Shown in pieces: positions 1 to 11,306 of a stretch of 64,000 bases of DNA. The position numbers and the translations under genes were made by a program. The DNA lies in NCBI RefSeq assembly GCF_001723175.1, contig NC_064652.1:1798001-1862000 (forward strand), given 5' to 3'. The notes beneath the pieces are model-generated. The model saw nothing but the letters and a program-made list of their open reading frames with translations. It searched no databases and was not told where the DNA came from. This stretch comes from Penicillium oxalicum. Its lineage: Eukaryota > Ascomycota > Eurotiomycetes > Eurotiales > Aspergillaceae. Numbering within the stretch: the stretch's first letter is position 1; every line of letters begins with the position of its first letter.

Positions 1-805
1 TCCAACGGGACAAAGCCCTGCAAACGACAGGGCTGTTGGAGTTTCCGCGATCACTCCACTGGCTCCACTTGCTCCACACCACCTGGTCTTGTTGGGCCCG
101 GTGGGTTCCACTAAAGATTTGTTGAGGAGGGTCATTTGCCCAATCACTTCATCCCCACACCCACGATATGTCAAAGCATGTCTCCACTTCCGAGGTCCTC
201 AAATTTGCAATTCTGTGACCTGTCTTTTATTATTTTATTTATCTTTTGCAAAAGATTGAAATGGGTCGACTCGAGTCTAGACGCCTGGACCGATGTCCAC
301 GCCGGAGGTCTGATTTGAAATAACTGCCTGTCACGCAGTGTGGACCGTGGAGTTGTAAACCGTGGGACTCGCCAGTTCCCAGCTCGTGCAGTCGAGGGGT
401 AAAGCCTTCTGGATTTTCAAGAGCTCGATCGATTCAAGAGGCAGTGCAGTGCAGTGTAGTACTTGAATCCACACCCACAGGCCTGGTCTATGGTCTTCAA
501 TGGGCTGTGGTGACCAAACGGAACCGCTTTCAGGGCCACGAGATTGACTTCAGTTGATCATTACCCGGGGAAAAATCACTCGACCGTGAACAGACAATTC
601 AAGAATGCGTTCATGACTCGTTACTAGATCTATCCTATATGTACATGTTCCAGGTGCCCGTGTTTCCTGAACCAGATGTCTGAACCAGAGGAAAGTGATA
701 AGAGAGGAAACACCGTGAAACGGAACCTCCCACGAGCGCGCGAGAGAGAAAGAGAAAGAGAGAGAGACAATGGAAACACCGATTGGATCAAAGTTTATCC
801 TACGA
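1..805. other. Intergenic, no gene seen
   Basis: I see no supportable gene here. Open frames are short, mostly start at non-ATG codons and overlap on both strands. A short purine tract (GA-rich, about 738-770) lies just beyond the stop codon of the minus-strand gene that follows, so this end is probably its 3' flank. Confidence 0.6.
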
Positions 806-3800
806 TCAAGCCTCCACACGCCGTTCCGAATCCACGAGCCACGATGATCCACCGGGACTGCCCGTGGCGTTCAGACTGACAGTGGTCTTGCGCAGATCCG
901 GCAACACCAGCACACTGTCACTGTAATTCCGGTAGTCAACCTCACAGGCGATTGCCTGGCGCTGAACGGGACCCGCCGCGACCCCGCCGATGAAATCCGG
1001 TGCAGAGGGGGATGTGGGAACAGCACTCGACGGCGTAGGAGCAAAAGTGCGGATTTCCAATCCAGGAAGGAGGAGGTGGCCAGGTTTTTGGGGAAGGAGC
1101 AAGACCGTGAATCGAGTGGTTTCGCCTTCGCGAGCCAGGAAATTGCCGCGTCGACGACCTCCCAGGATCCACTGGTCTGGATTGGCGTGGAATTCGTACG
1201 AACATTCGAGCGGCTCGTCAGCGTGGACTCGGTTGGATAGAGTGCACCAGCGTCGTGTATGGCAGATGCATAGCTCCGCAGCGATCATCTGGCCTACAGC
1301 GACGTGTGAGAATGGAGCAGGACCGTCTCTGCTGGCGCCATCACATTGTAGTTGCAGCTCGGCCGTATGGAGCACCTGAACCTCGGGGATATCGACGGGA
1401 ATGATGATACTGCGAGTAAGCTTCGCAGCCTGCGCAGGAAGACGAACGATTGGATTGTTCTGCCAAAATAGATGCAAAGACCTGAGGTTAGCTCAATGCC
1501 CACCCAAGTCGCCTTCATCTCAAAGACTTGCAGTGCAGGTAGCGCGGACCGGACCGGACGCGATACGAAATCAAAGCTGAAACAAAAAAAAGTAAAATCA
1601 AAACAAGGGGGAAAAAGGGCGGCTTACCTCGTGCCAAGCAGTGAGCCACTGCCGCACGTCGTTGAGAGGCTCCTTGAGAGCGCTCAATAAAGGCTCCCAG
1701 CCGACGCTTGGATAAGACAGCATTTCCATTTCCCGCACGAGCCCAATAGCCTCTAGATCAGAGGTAGAGAGTTGACTGCGGAAACTGTTGACAATATGTG
1801 ATACAAGCAAGGTCGCGTATTGGCCAAAAGGGCTTGCCTGAATGGCGGACAGGAAGAGGTCCTCGACCGCAGCCAGGCACTCATCATCTACACAGGTGAA
1901 ATCCACGCGCAATTGAAGACTGCGGGGCGCTCCAGGGCCACCGGAAGTGTCCACGGACTCCGTCGGTCGAATCTTATACACCAAGGATGCGGGCTGCTTG
2001 GGAAAGACGTCCATCGCCACAGGGCCGGTGATGTTTGTTTCGACCTCATAGCTGTCAGAGCTTGGGAGGCTGCAGTTGGTAATGCGCAACGGAATGAGCA
2101 TCGCCGGGCTGATGGTGAACCTAGAGAATAAGATCTTTTCCTTGAAAATGTCTTGGACATTGACCGAGATGGGCAACGAGGCGACAATATTGTGTGCCGT
2201 CGAAAAAGAGAAATCCCCGTGTTCTGTCGTGTAGCTGATTTCGGCGCGCGCGGAAAGCGTCGTAAAGGCCTCCTCCACAGTATAGGGAATCCGGAGCCGC
2301 ACCGAGCACTGCGCGGAGAGCTCCGAGAACCCGATGGTACCCATGTCAAGATCTGGTTTCACACTCAGGTCTCCTTCAACCACTTCCACCTCCGCAATTC
2401 GCAGACGAAGCCCGGCCGTGGCGGGCCGAACACGGATCGTCCCTGAACTGATCGCATTTCGTCCACTCTGAAGATCCAGCTCCAGAGTGCGCATCGCCGC
2501 TAGATTGATCAGATGCGGCGATACCACTTTGGCCTGTAATCCGCCTGGGGCGGGATAGCAATGAACATAGGGCCTTGCATCACTCTCCGGACCTTCATCA
2601 GTCTCGCGGAAGCCAACGGGAAGCGCCGAGTGGCTTCCACTGTCGAACGAGAAGGTGATTTTGCCAGACTTCAATTCAAGACGATCGACAAAGTATTTTC
2701 CATGAAGAGTGACCTAATCAAGAGCGTTAGCCACTGAACTCATCAATGCATTCTTCCCCTCTCGGGCAAGAGACGTCAGTCACTTACAGCAGAGTCGACG
2801 AAGAGCGTGGTCAGTGATGACTTAACAACGTAAGCCCTTGATGTCTCGATCCAGTGCTCTGAATTCTGAGAGCCGCCCTCGCCGACGAGGCGCAGCTTGA
2901 CGGAATCGATGTTGACTTGAGGGCCGACCAAAAATCTGAGAACCACTTTAATCTGAAACCCGTCCTTGTTTTCATAGAACCGAATAGCAGGATCTATGCG
3001 CAGATCCGCAAAATACTCATTCAAGGGAGCGGTGATTTCTTTCTGCATAGTCGACGCTCCACTGAACAGATCGGCTACGTATCCGGCGAGCTGTTGCATT
3101 TGCAAAATAGATGGCGGAGAAGCTAGTGCCCGTTCTCTCACGGACAGCTTGGACTGGGCAAAGGAGGCGAACTTGGCGAGCAATCGCAGCATCACACGGA
3201 CGTAGTCCTCGTTACGACCCAGTTCTTTCAGACAACGGGCGTACAACTCTAGCATGCTGCCCTCCAAGACTACCCAGAGTTTACTACCAAAGAACGGTGC
3301 CATCCGATGGAAGTAAGAAGCCGCAGCCTCATAATCAGCTTGCCGGTATCGCAAGATTGCGATGTCAGCAAGAGCGGTTTCGGTGGAGTTGGCACGATTG
3401 GCCACGAGGAAATGGCGGATCATCTGGTCCGTCAGCTCCTCATAAAGCGAGAGGAAATTCTCCTTGGACTGCAACCCTGCTCTCAAAGTGGGCAAGTCTA
3501 CGCCGACCAGGGAGGTTCCTGAACGCTTGTTTGAGGAACTTGACTCAAGTGCAGGGTCGTCGTCGAGGGAGATTTCCGCAAACCCGCCCACGCCAGATCC
3601 GCTGGAGCCGTAATTATCGTTAAAAAGCAAACCGAGGTCGCTCCAGCTCTCAGACCAGCCGCGACGCTGAGCGATTTCGCTCAGACAACGTCGAGCCAAA
3701 AGCCAGAGCTCTCCCCGGGCAGATGCCAGCTGCTCCGAGCCAGTCTTTGGTGGTTGAGCCGAGGCAGCCTTGGGATGGTCCAGCGTTGAACGCCGTTGCA

Positions 3801-5447
3801 TAGGGCCAGTTGATGTATCGGACAACTCCTGAGTCGTAGCCCGAAGTGCAAGATTCGTAGCCGGGCCGATCAGGGAACTGGAACGACGTGGAAGCTCTGC
3901 GCGGCTCTCGGCTGTCGCCGACGAAGCAGCGGGATCGCTCGCGTGAGATGCGGCATGAAATGCCGACTCGGGAAGAGACAAATTAGGCGTAAAAGTCTGG
4001 TTGAGGATTTGTAGGGCTGCGGAATAAGCCCAAGTCGAGACGAGATTGTTGATAACATCGGCCTTGGCGTCTTTGGTCACGTCCTCCAGAGCGCATTCAA
4101 GTCCGTATCGAAGATTGCGGGCGGCAAGACTGATGAACTCCAGCGATCTAGAGCACACTTCCGCGAGCAGCATGAAATCTTCAGCTTTCCATTCGCGCTT
4201 TGCCATTTCGCCTGTGACGATGGAAGGTGCTCTGGCAGCACGTAGGAGCAGAGTGAGTTGTCTGGAAAAGACATAAGTGCGGAAATCAAATAGAGAGATA
4301 TCACTTGCCAGGATCATCTCGCGGTAGGGCAGTTTGGTTGCATCCAAGGGGAAGTGCTCGGGACTGATTTCTAGACTTGGCCCTCCCGGGCCCCCATCGC
4401 CGTCGTTGCCCGATACGTCAGAGTCGAGCAATTTCCGCGCAGCCTCCGCCCAGTCTTTGCTAGAATCCGAGAGCATAGTCCCGTGCTGTTCGCCGCGTCC
4501 ATGCAATTGGTCTCGAATGGCCGCATCAAGGCCGAAAGACAGCTCGTCGTACCCGAGGAGAGCATCTTCAAATAGACCAACATTTTCAAATCCTCGCGCA
4601 AGACCTTCCTTCAAAATGAAGAATGTGCAAAAATTCCATCCTGGAAGACTTCTCTGCGAGTCCTTTCCCTTGATATCTTCCTCATATTGCGCTACGCGCA
4701 AGTCGAATGACGCAAGGACGCCCCCTTTGATCTTGTCGATCAAGTCCTCTAGCTGCTCCGCTAGCTCTGGTGATTTGGTCGAGGCACCTTCTCTCGGAAT
4801 TCGTAACTGTGCCACTCGATCTGGTACGGTCTTTGACGTCCCATTGAAATCCGCCTTGATCTTCTCCAGCACCGTCGTGGTGCTGCGGCCCCATTTCGAG
4901 GTCGACATCGCGGCCCTCTCCACGCTCTCGCCATCCTGAACCACATGTAGAATCAGCCAGTCAAATGCATCATGCTTCTCTTGGTTGCTGCCAATGGGTT
5001 GACTCCCACTCGGCGATCCGTGAGCCTTGATCCATTCCCGGAGAGTTTTTCGCGCCGTGGCTTTATACGTTTCGTTGTCATCGCAGCGGAGGAGATAGAT
5101 TTTCAGGTAAGGTGTTTGGCGCAGGCCGGGAATTTGGTGTCGTCGATGCGACACCGCCCCTTTTTCGTCGCTTGTCAGCTGTTGCTCGGTGGATTCGGTC
5201 TGGGCCGGTGAGAAGCCAATGCGGAGGGACTCGATAGATCGTACGGGCCGGGTCGGTGACTTCCAATGCAGATTCTTTAGCGGCAATTTGGACTCAATGA
5301 TCTGCTGCACCGAGGGGAAGAGCCCAGAAGGGTCCGTATATTCAACTATCGAGTCGTTGGGGATCAGCGTAAGAGTGCGGGTAAACGATTCGGACCGCGA
5401 CGCAGCTCACCGGTTACATTGCTTGAGGCTGCTTTTGAAAGGTCCAT
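806..5447 (-). CDS. trs130: TRAPPII complex subunit Trs130 (TRAPPC10)
   Basis: Subunit specific to the TRAPPII tethering complex, which in yeast and Aspergillus acts at the late Golgi as exchange factor for Ypt31/RAB11-type GTPases and supports polarised secretion (family knowledge). Four exons join in frame: 5447-5411, 5345-2788, 2713-1628 and 1459-806, giving 1444 residues, the usual size for fungal Trs130. The ATG at 5447 lies in a 37-nt first exon; its intron (donor GTGAGC, acceptor ATAG) joins at a shared GTT codon and leads into the conserved N-terminal stretch ending QQIIESKLPLKNLHWKSP. The long helical middle and the beta-rich C-terminal third fit TRAPPC10. The C terminus is less conserved, so the last exon boundary (acceptor at 1460, chosen for phase) is the least certain part. 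Confidence 0.93.
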
Positions 5448-5953
5448 GATTATCTGGTTGGGTTGCGAGGGGGGTTTCTGAGGAAAAGGCCAGTATGAGG
5501 GCTCAATGACACTCAGAGCATCCCGATCTTGAGCGCCTTGCGCTGTAGCGAAGCTCCTCAGGAGTCAGTTTGGCAACCTTCAGGAAGCTCATGCGCGGGG
5601 AAGAAAGATGTTTGGGGGGCTCCTCCGAGAAAGTTGGCCGGCAGCTCGGGAGTGGGTCCCTCTCCATTTACTGTGCGACCAACAGCCACAAGTTGGAAAT
5701 CACCATCGGTCTTTTGAGCTAAGAACGAAGGTTAAACAAGAGAAAATTGGAAGGGAAAAAAAAGGACAAAAGGAGCAGAACATAAATAGGCGTAGTGGAA
5801 AAGATCCTCGCAGTAAGCTGTAAATGTGTACCATCTCGAGACAGACTAGGATACCTACACCGCCCTCAAACCAGTGGTCTTTCCTGCCATTTGGACAAAG
5901 TCTCCTAAATCCAACCTTGATCACGATACAGAATGCCAAAAGGTTGTTGCAAA
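5448..5953. other. Intergenic between trs130 and amine oxidase
   Basis: About 500 bp carrying the trs130 promoter on the right-hand side of that gene and the 3' end of the amine oxidase gene. No ORF here looks like protein. Confidence 0.6.
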
Positions 5954-8151
5954 TTACAGGCGTGAACATGCACCGGAATGACACTGCTTGTTGTCATCCG
6001 CCAACACGCTTCGGTTGGTCTCCTGTGTTGAGACGGCGACATCCAGCCCTGGATTACCCGCGAAGAAATTGATGGGTTTCAGACCAACCACCATCTTCTC
6101 AGAGGGCATGACGGGCCAATCTTCAATGCGTGGATTATGCGTCGATCCAAAGGTGTGCCATATCACGATGTCTTCGTTTCGCACATTCGATGCCACGGGA
6201 TCTCCTGCGCGCTGCGCAATCACTGAGCCGATCCCCTCTCCACCAAGAGACTGCATCGTGTGACGACCTGATGGGTATAGCTCATCATCCTGGTAACGGG
6301 TCACCCAGACTGCATGACTTCCAAATTCGGAGCGTCGTGCGTGGTATGACTGCGGGTGTGCGAGCAGCAGCTGGCTGTAGCATGGCATCAGTTTGAAGCC
6401 CACTGGTGACCCCGTGACGGGATTCATTTTATTCTCGTTGATGATCTTGAAGGTGCGATTGCTCATAAAGTCCAGGTCATGGCCCCCCTCGGTGGAGATG
6501 ATTTTTGACTTGGTGGTGTAGCCAACTCCAAAGGGGTTGTGGATATTTAAATCATTAATGGGCAAGGGAACCGATTCCTCGACCTGCAGCGAGTTTGCAT
6601 ATCCGTCGATGGCCGGGTCAATGCGAAGTGAGAAGAGATGCTGGTGATAGGGTGCCAGTACACCTGGTGCGACAACCGTGCCGTAGCTAACTTTGTCTCC
6701 CTCGTTGATGGGACAAGTGGAGAGGATCCCTGTGGCCCGGACTTCGTAATGGACCGAGGCATCTTGGCCAAAATGGAAGGCGAAGATATACTCGTAATTG
6801 CTGACCGTGATGATCGTCTGCAATACAAGGATCCGCGATCGAGTCACCACCGCGTTCTGTGTCCGATGATTGGTGTGCTTCCAGAGGATCCCGTCGTCCT
6901 GTTCGTGGCAACACACGACATTCGGCAGCTTGAGTGGCTCACCCTGTGCCGTATTATGCCAGGCATCGAAGTACTTGATCGTGCCCAAGCAGTCACAGCC
7001 CAGTTTCAAATTATTGGCATTGATTCCTGCCCCGTCGTTGCCTAGGTCAAACGCTCCTTTGCGCGGGTAGGGCATTCGGGGATCACCATATGGGACAAAC
7101 ATTTCTGATAAGGCCAGACGGTAGAAGAGGCTTCGTCCACTATATCGAACGTCGTGTAGCGTGAGACCCTCTCGATAATTAAAGCCTGCACGCATCGTCC
7201 ATTTCTCCCAGCTCAGCAGATTTCCATCCACCTGGAAAGAGGGACCCTCGGGCTGGACAACCTGATATGGTTTCGTCGTTGTTCGCGGTGGGGGTCTCAA
7301 ATGAGGATGATATTCACTGAGCTCTGCAGCGTGAATCTTGTCATGGTCATACGGTCGAGCGTCCGAGCGCACACGTTCCCCTTCTGAAGAAGGTAGATGA
7401 TAGATCTTGGTGACCTGCAACTGCTCTGAGACTTCGGCACACAAGTCAAGTGGATACGCATAGAAATTGGCATCCGGATGGCGGAGAAGACGCATGTAAA
7501 ACCAACACTGTTCCAATCCCACACGATCTCCGCATCAGCAATCTGTGTCAAATGCTGTGGCGATCACATCTCAGAGGGGACACTCTTACCATTGTCGTTC
7601 GCTCCGACATATTATTCATTCCATCGGTCGCGTATGCCCATGGCTCAACGACCACCTCGGCGTCCTTTGGAAGCCCGAGCTTCTGGATCTCTGCTTCAAT
7701 TCGGGGATCAGCTCGGCAAGCCTTTTCAGCGGCTTGCATGTATGCGGAATCAATAAAGGGATGCTTCCCCGGTAGATCCTCTCTTTTGATCACGGATCCA
7801 GACGTGAGATTGACCGTCAGCTCAACCATGACATTCGACTTGGAGTCTCCCATCAAGGTCACCTGAACACAAGCGGCTCGTACTGGAGGTGCATAGTCTT
7901 GTCCCTGCCGCGCTGCCTCTAAGAACAGGATCATTTCCTGCTTGGGCGGTTCCTGTAGAGTGATGACTCGAAAATTGAGGTCTTTTCCGGCCAGCTCTCT
8001 ACGAACGATGGCCGCGGCCTGGATTTCTCGACACCAATATTGTCAATGATGTTGATTTCCCATCGACCATTCCTCAACTGGAAGACTGCGATGACCGTAC
8101 CTGTGCAATTTCTCCCGGGGAGAGCGGGTCGAAAGGATGAGGGTTCGGCAT
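5954..8151 (-). CDS. Copper amine oxidase, peroxisomal type
   Basis: Oxidises primary amines to aldehyde, ammonia and hydrogen peroxide, using copper and a topaquinone made from one of its own tyrosines. Three exons (8151-8101, 8018-7590, 7507-5954) join in phase 0 to give 677 residues, the normal length. The topaquinone site SNYEY is near residue 396, with its Tyr following Asn as required. The catalytic-base region reads FDLGNDG near residue 312. Copper ligands are HQH near 448 and the His of GSTHNPRIEDWP near 615, which fits the family copper signature. The protein ends in SRL, a type 1 peroxisomal targeting signal variant, so it probably acts in peroxisomes beside catalase. The first intron acceptor (CAG at 8021-8019) was chosen because it is in phase and restores the conserved EIAQAAAIV segment. 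Substrate cannot be read from sequence. Confidence 0.94.
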
Positions 8152-8951
8152 GTTGACAATGATTCACACGATCGACACCTTGAGATATGCTGCTGGAGTA
8201 TGGTGTTTCGACTAAGATTGACAAGTCACAGCCAGCTTTTGCATTCTCCAGGAGACGAAGCACTGGCCCTCTTAAGTAAGCCCCTCATGCGGGGAAGATG
8301 GGGGTATCTCCAGTAGCCTGGAAGGATCACTCGACAAGGAACCATGTACCACAGGTACCTGACTGTTTACTACCGAGTGAGAGTGATGGCAAAGTATCGG
8401 GCCAGATTGGGTCAAGCCTCGCAGGCCCCAAAAGTCAGGTCGACGCGATAGCGTTTGATTGGGTGGTTTCCCTGTAAGGTTCAGAGATCCTCCTCGGGTG
8501 CAGATCAGTGAATGCGCGATATTCGCTAAGGTACAAGTCCAGCCGGAGCCGGGATTGATGACATGAGTGAATCCGCTAAGGTTAAGAATAGCCGGAAAAG
8601 CCAAGTCTCAACCCATCAAGGCACGGATGGGATCCTTTAAACTCGCCTTTGTGAGAATGGCCCACATGGCAATGTCTAGCGTCTCTGAACAAGCACTTCA
8701 GAAATCGCGATGGGGGCGTTCATTGAGCCAAAGAGGAAGTACACACTGTATTTGGTCCTGTGATTGGGTAGCCTTGGTGGCTCCCGAGCGACCATTTCTG
8801 TATCCTACCTCTTGCGAACAATTGCCTCTGGAATAGGAATGAAGGATATTGTAAAATTCCATGTTATTGGACCATCCTTTTTCTTCTTTTTAGATCCATC
8901 CACGATACATGATGGATGTAAAAGAATAGATGAGATAAAGTGATCCGCCAT
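8152..8951. other. Intergenic, amine oxidase promoter side
   Basis: An 800 bp stretch holding the presumed promoter of the amine oxidase gene and the 3' flank of the next minus-strand gene. No coding sequence recognised. Confidence 0.55.
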
Positions 8952-10884
8952 CTACTCGCTAAGCTTCTGCTGTCGAGCCTTCCACTCCGTGGCGCAATTT
9001 TCAAATGTCACAAATTCCACCTCCTCCCCCTTCTGCTTCAACCAGCTGATCATTCGGTCAATCATACCGATCACGTGAGCCATTCCACTGGTATCCGGAT
9101 GCAGAATCAGAGGGAAAACAAAGTCCTCGGTCTCATTGTATAAAAAGTCAAACCGGGATTTCCAGTTCTCCTCAATGGCCGTGGGGCTGACGAATCCATG
9201 GGAGTTGGGCGCTGCAGGAATGAACTGCATGGGGGTCATGTCCTCCATGTACCAATTGCAAGGAATCTCCACCAGGGTCTTTTCTGTTCGCGGACCCGGA
9301 GAAGCAAGTGGTTTCATCCACGTGGTTGCAGGTTGCGAAGGGGAAAAGTCGATAGGCTTGATCGGTGGCAGTTGGGGAAGGAAGTAGAGAGCCGAGTCAT
9401 GATGGGTGAGCGACGTATCTTGCGATGCTCATGTCATTAGTGTCGGAGATCGTACTTGGGGATTGTTGCGTCTAACACGTACCGTAGAGAAATCCATGCT
9501 CCTCCAGCACCTTCACTGTGTGCTCCCTCAGCAGATAGAGAGGTGCTCTCCATCCGCGAGGCTTTTTCCCAGTCAAGTCGGTCGCCAGCTGAACACACTT
9601 GGCAATCACGTCCCGTTCCTGTGCCTCGGTCATCTGGTTGGCGCCTTCATGGGAGTATCCATGACATCCTACCTCGGCGCCGGATTCAACAATCGCCTTG
9701 GTCTCGTTGGGGAACGACTCCATCGAGTGACCCGGCACAAACCAGGTGACTTTGGAGGAGATGCCGTGCTTTTTGAAGAGTCGTAGCAGGCGTGGTACTC
9801 CCACCTGAGCAGCAAAATACCCACTGCTGTAATCAGAGAGACTGTTGCTTTCTGAAGCTCCGGTTCCCAGGAATCCGGAAACCGCATCAAAATCTACCGA
9901 GAGGAGAATCTGAATGCGACGGCGCTTTGGGGCCGCAGCCGGTGCAGGGATCGTCACCGCCGTCGATGAATGCGCCGGTGAGACCTTTCCGAGCACTTCG
10001 TTCGCTCTCCAAATCACACGGCCCTCCATCCCTCCGTCAACAGAGAGGCATTGCCCGGTAATATGCCCCGCGGCTCGATGACTGGCAAGAAAAGCCATCG
10101 TCCGCGCGACATCCTGGGGCCGTGCGATCTTCTTGAGAGAAACCGTGGCCTGAGCCTCGTTCCACATCTCCTTCGGATCGTCCAGTCGCCCGGTAATCAT
10201 GGGTGTATCGACCCAACCGGGGGCCACAGCATTGATGCGCGCTCTTGAGTTGATCTTGACAATCTCATTCTTGACGCTGCGCACCAGCCCATACTGAAGA
10301 CCAGCTTTGCCGGAAGCGTACTCGCTATGTGCCGCTTGACCAAACTTGCCCGTCTCAGATCCCGTGATAACAATCGCCAGATTTTCCAGTTCGGTGTGAC
10401 CCGCAGCAGCCTGCGCCTCAACGGCACTTTGCAAGAAATGTTTGATCGTCAAGAAGGTGCCTCTAATGTTCGTATTGTACGTCTTTTCCCAGACATCCAA
10501 TGGAATCTCCCAAATGTTGTATTCGGACGATTCGTCAGTGATCCCAGCGTTGGCAATCAAGATGTTGATTGGGCCGAAATGCTCTACGGCCGACTTGATG
10601 CAGGAGGCTACCGAGGACTCAGACGAGATATCTCCGGTGACGGAGTAGAAGTTGGATTGGGTGGCAGATGAAGGAGCATGCACCGGGCGAAGGTCATGCG
10701 CCGTGACTTTGCATCCTTGGTCTAACAACGTCAATCAGTCTTCTCTTCGGGGTCGGGTTTGTTTTAGAGCTGCGGCTCGAGGCGTGAGCTGCCTACCAAG
10801 GAATTCTTTCAGCGCTTCTTGACCAATACCACCGGCTGCCCCGGTGATCAATACATGATACCCTTCGATGGCGAGGAAACTCAT
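8952..10884 (-). CDS. SDR dehydrogenase fused to CE4 polysaccharide deacetylase
   Basis: One gene encodes two enzyme domains. Exons 10884-10797, 10721-9483 and 9418-8952 join in frame (shared GAC codon at the first junction, shared GAT at the second) to give 597 residues. Residues about 8-265 are a classical short-chain dehydrogenase: cofactor motif TGAAGGIG at 14-21, ANAG, and the YASGK catalytic pair near 163. After a Pro/Ala-rich linker, residues about 295-597 are a CE4/PuuE-type deacetylase with metal and catalytic motifs SVDFDA (near 305) and CHGYSHE (near 385). The second exon crosses from one domain to the other without a stop or splice site, so the fusion does not depend on gene-model choices. 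There is no signal peptide and no peroxisomal signal (it ends KLSE), so the protein is probably cytosolic. Substrate unknown; the CE4 subgroup includes enzymes cutting small amides as well as sugars. Confidence 0.88.
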
Positions 10885-11306
10885 TGCAAGCTCCCACAAC
10901 AAGGTAATTTTGAAGCCGTTGAAGAGTCAGATACGAGGAATTGCGCAGATAGGCCTAGAGTCGAGTACTTAAGGTAACTGGTCTCCGACAAGCGTGGGGC
11001 GGGGTACCTGTCGCTCTTTTGGCGGGCCCGAGTGGATCGAGAAGACTTACGTCGAATCAGTTCCTCTTTCAGCCACGATGAGTTGCGGATACCTCTCGAT
11101 GAAATCCGGAAGGAGTAATTGGACAGAGAATAAAGGCGGAAAGGGGACCTTGGAGCGCGATCTCTTTCTATTTGGGGCATGTGTACACGATAAGACCACC
11201 CGGCGAACTATGTTCAGACGAACTCTCGGCAGTGAGACCAGCGGTTCGGGGCATTAAACATCCACCGGAACTGGATCCTCCCAGCTTGTACCCTTATTTC
11301 ACCAAG
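10885..11306. other. Intergenic, promoter of the SDR-deacetylase fusion
   Basis: About 420 bp between the start of the fusion gene and the stop codon of rad57. Both genes are minus strand, so this holds the promoter of the first and the 3' end of the second. No further ORF is supported. Confidence 0.55.

Noticed and set aside
5308..5310. GTG at 5310 as start of trs130
   Set aside because: An upstream 37-nt exon with ATG, consensus donor and in-phase acceptor extends the conserved N terminus.
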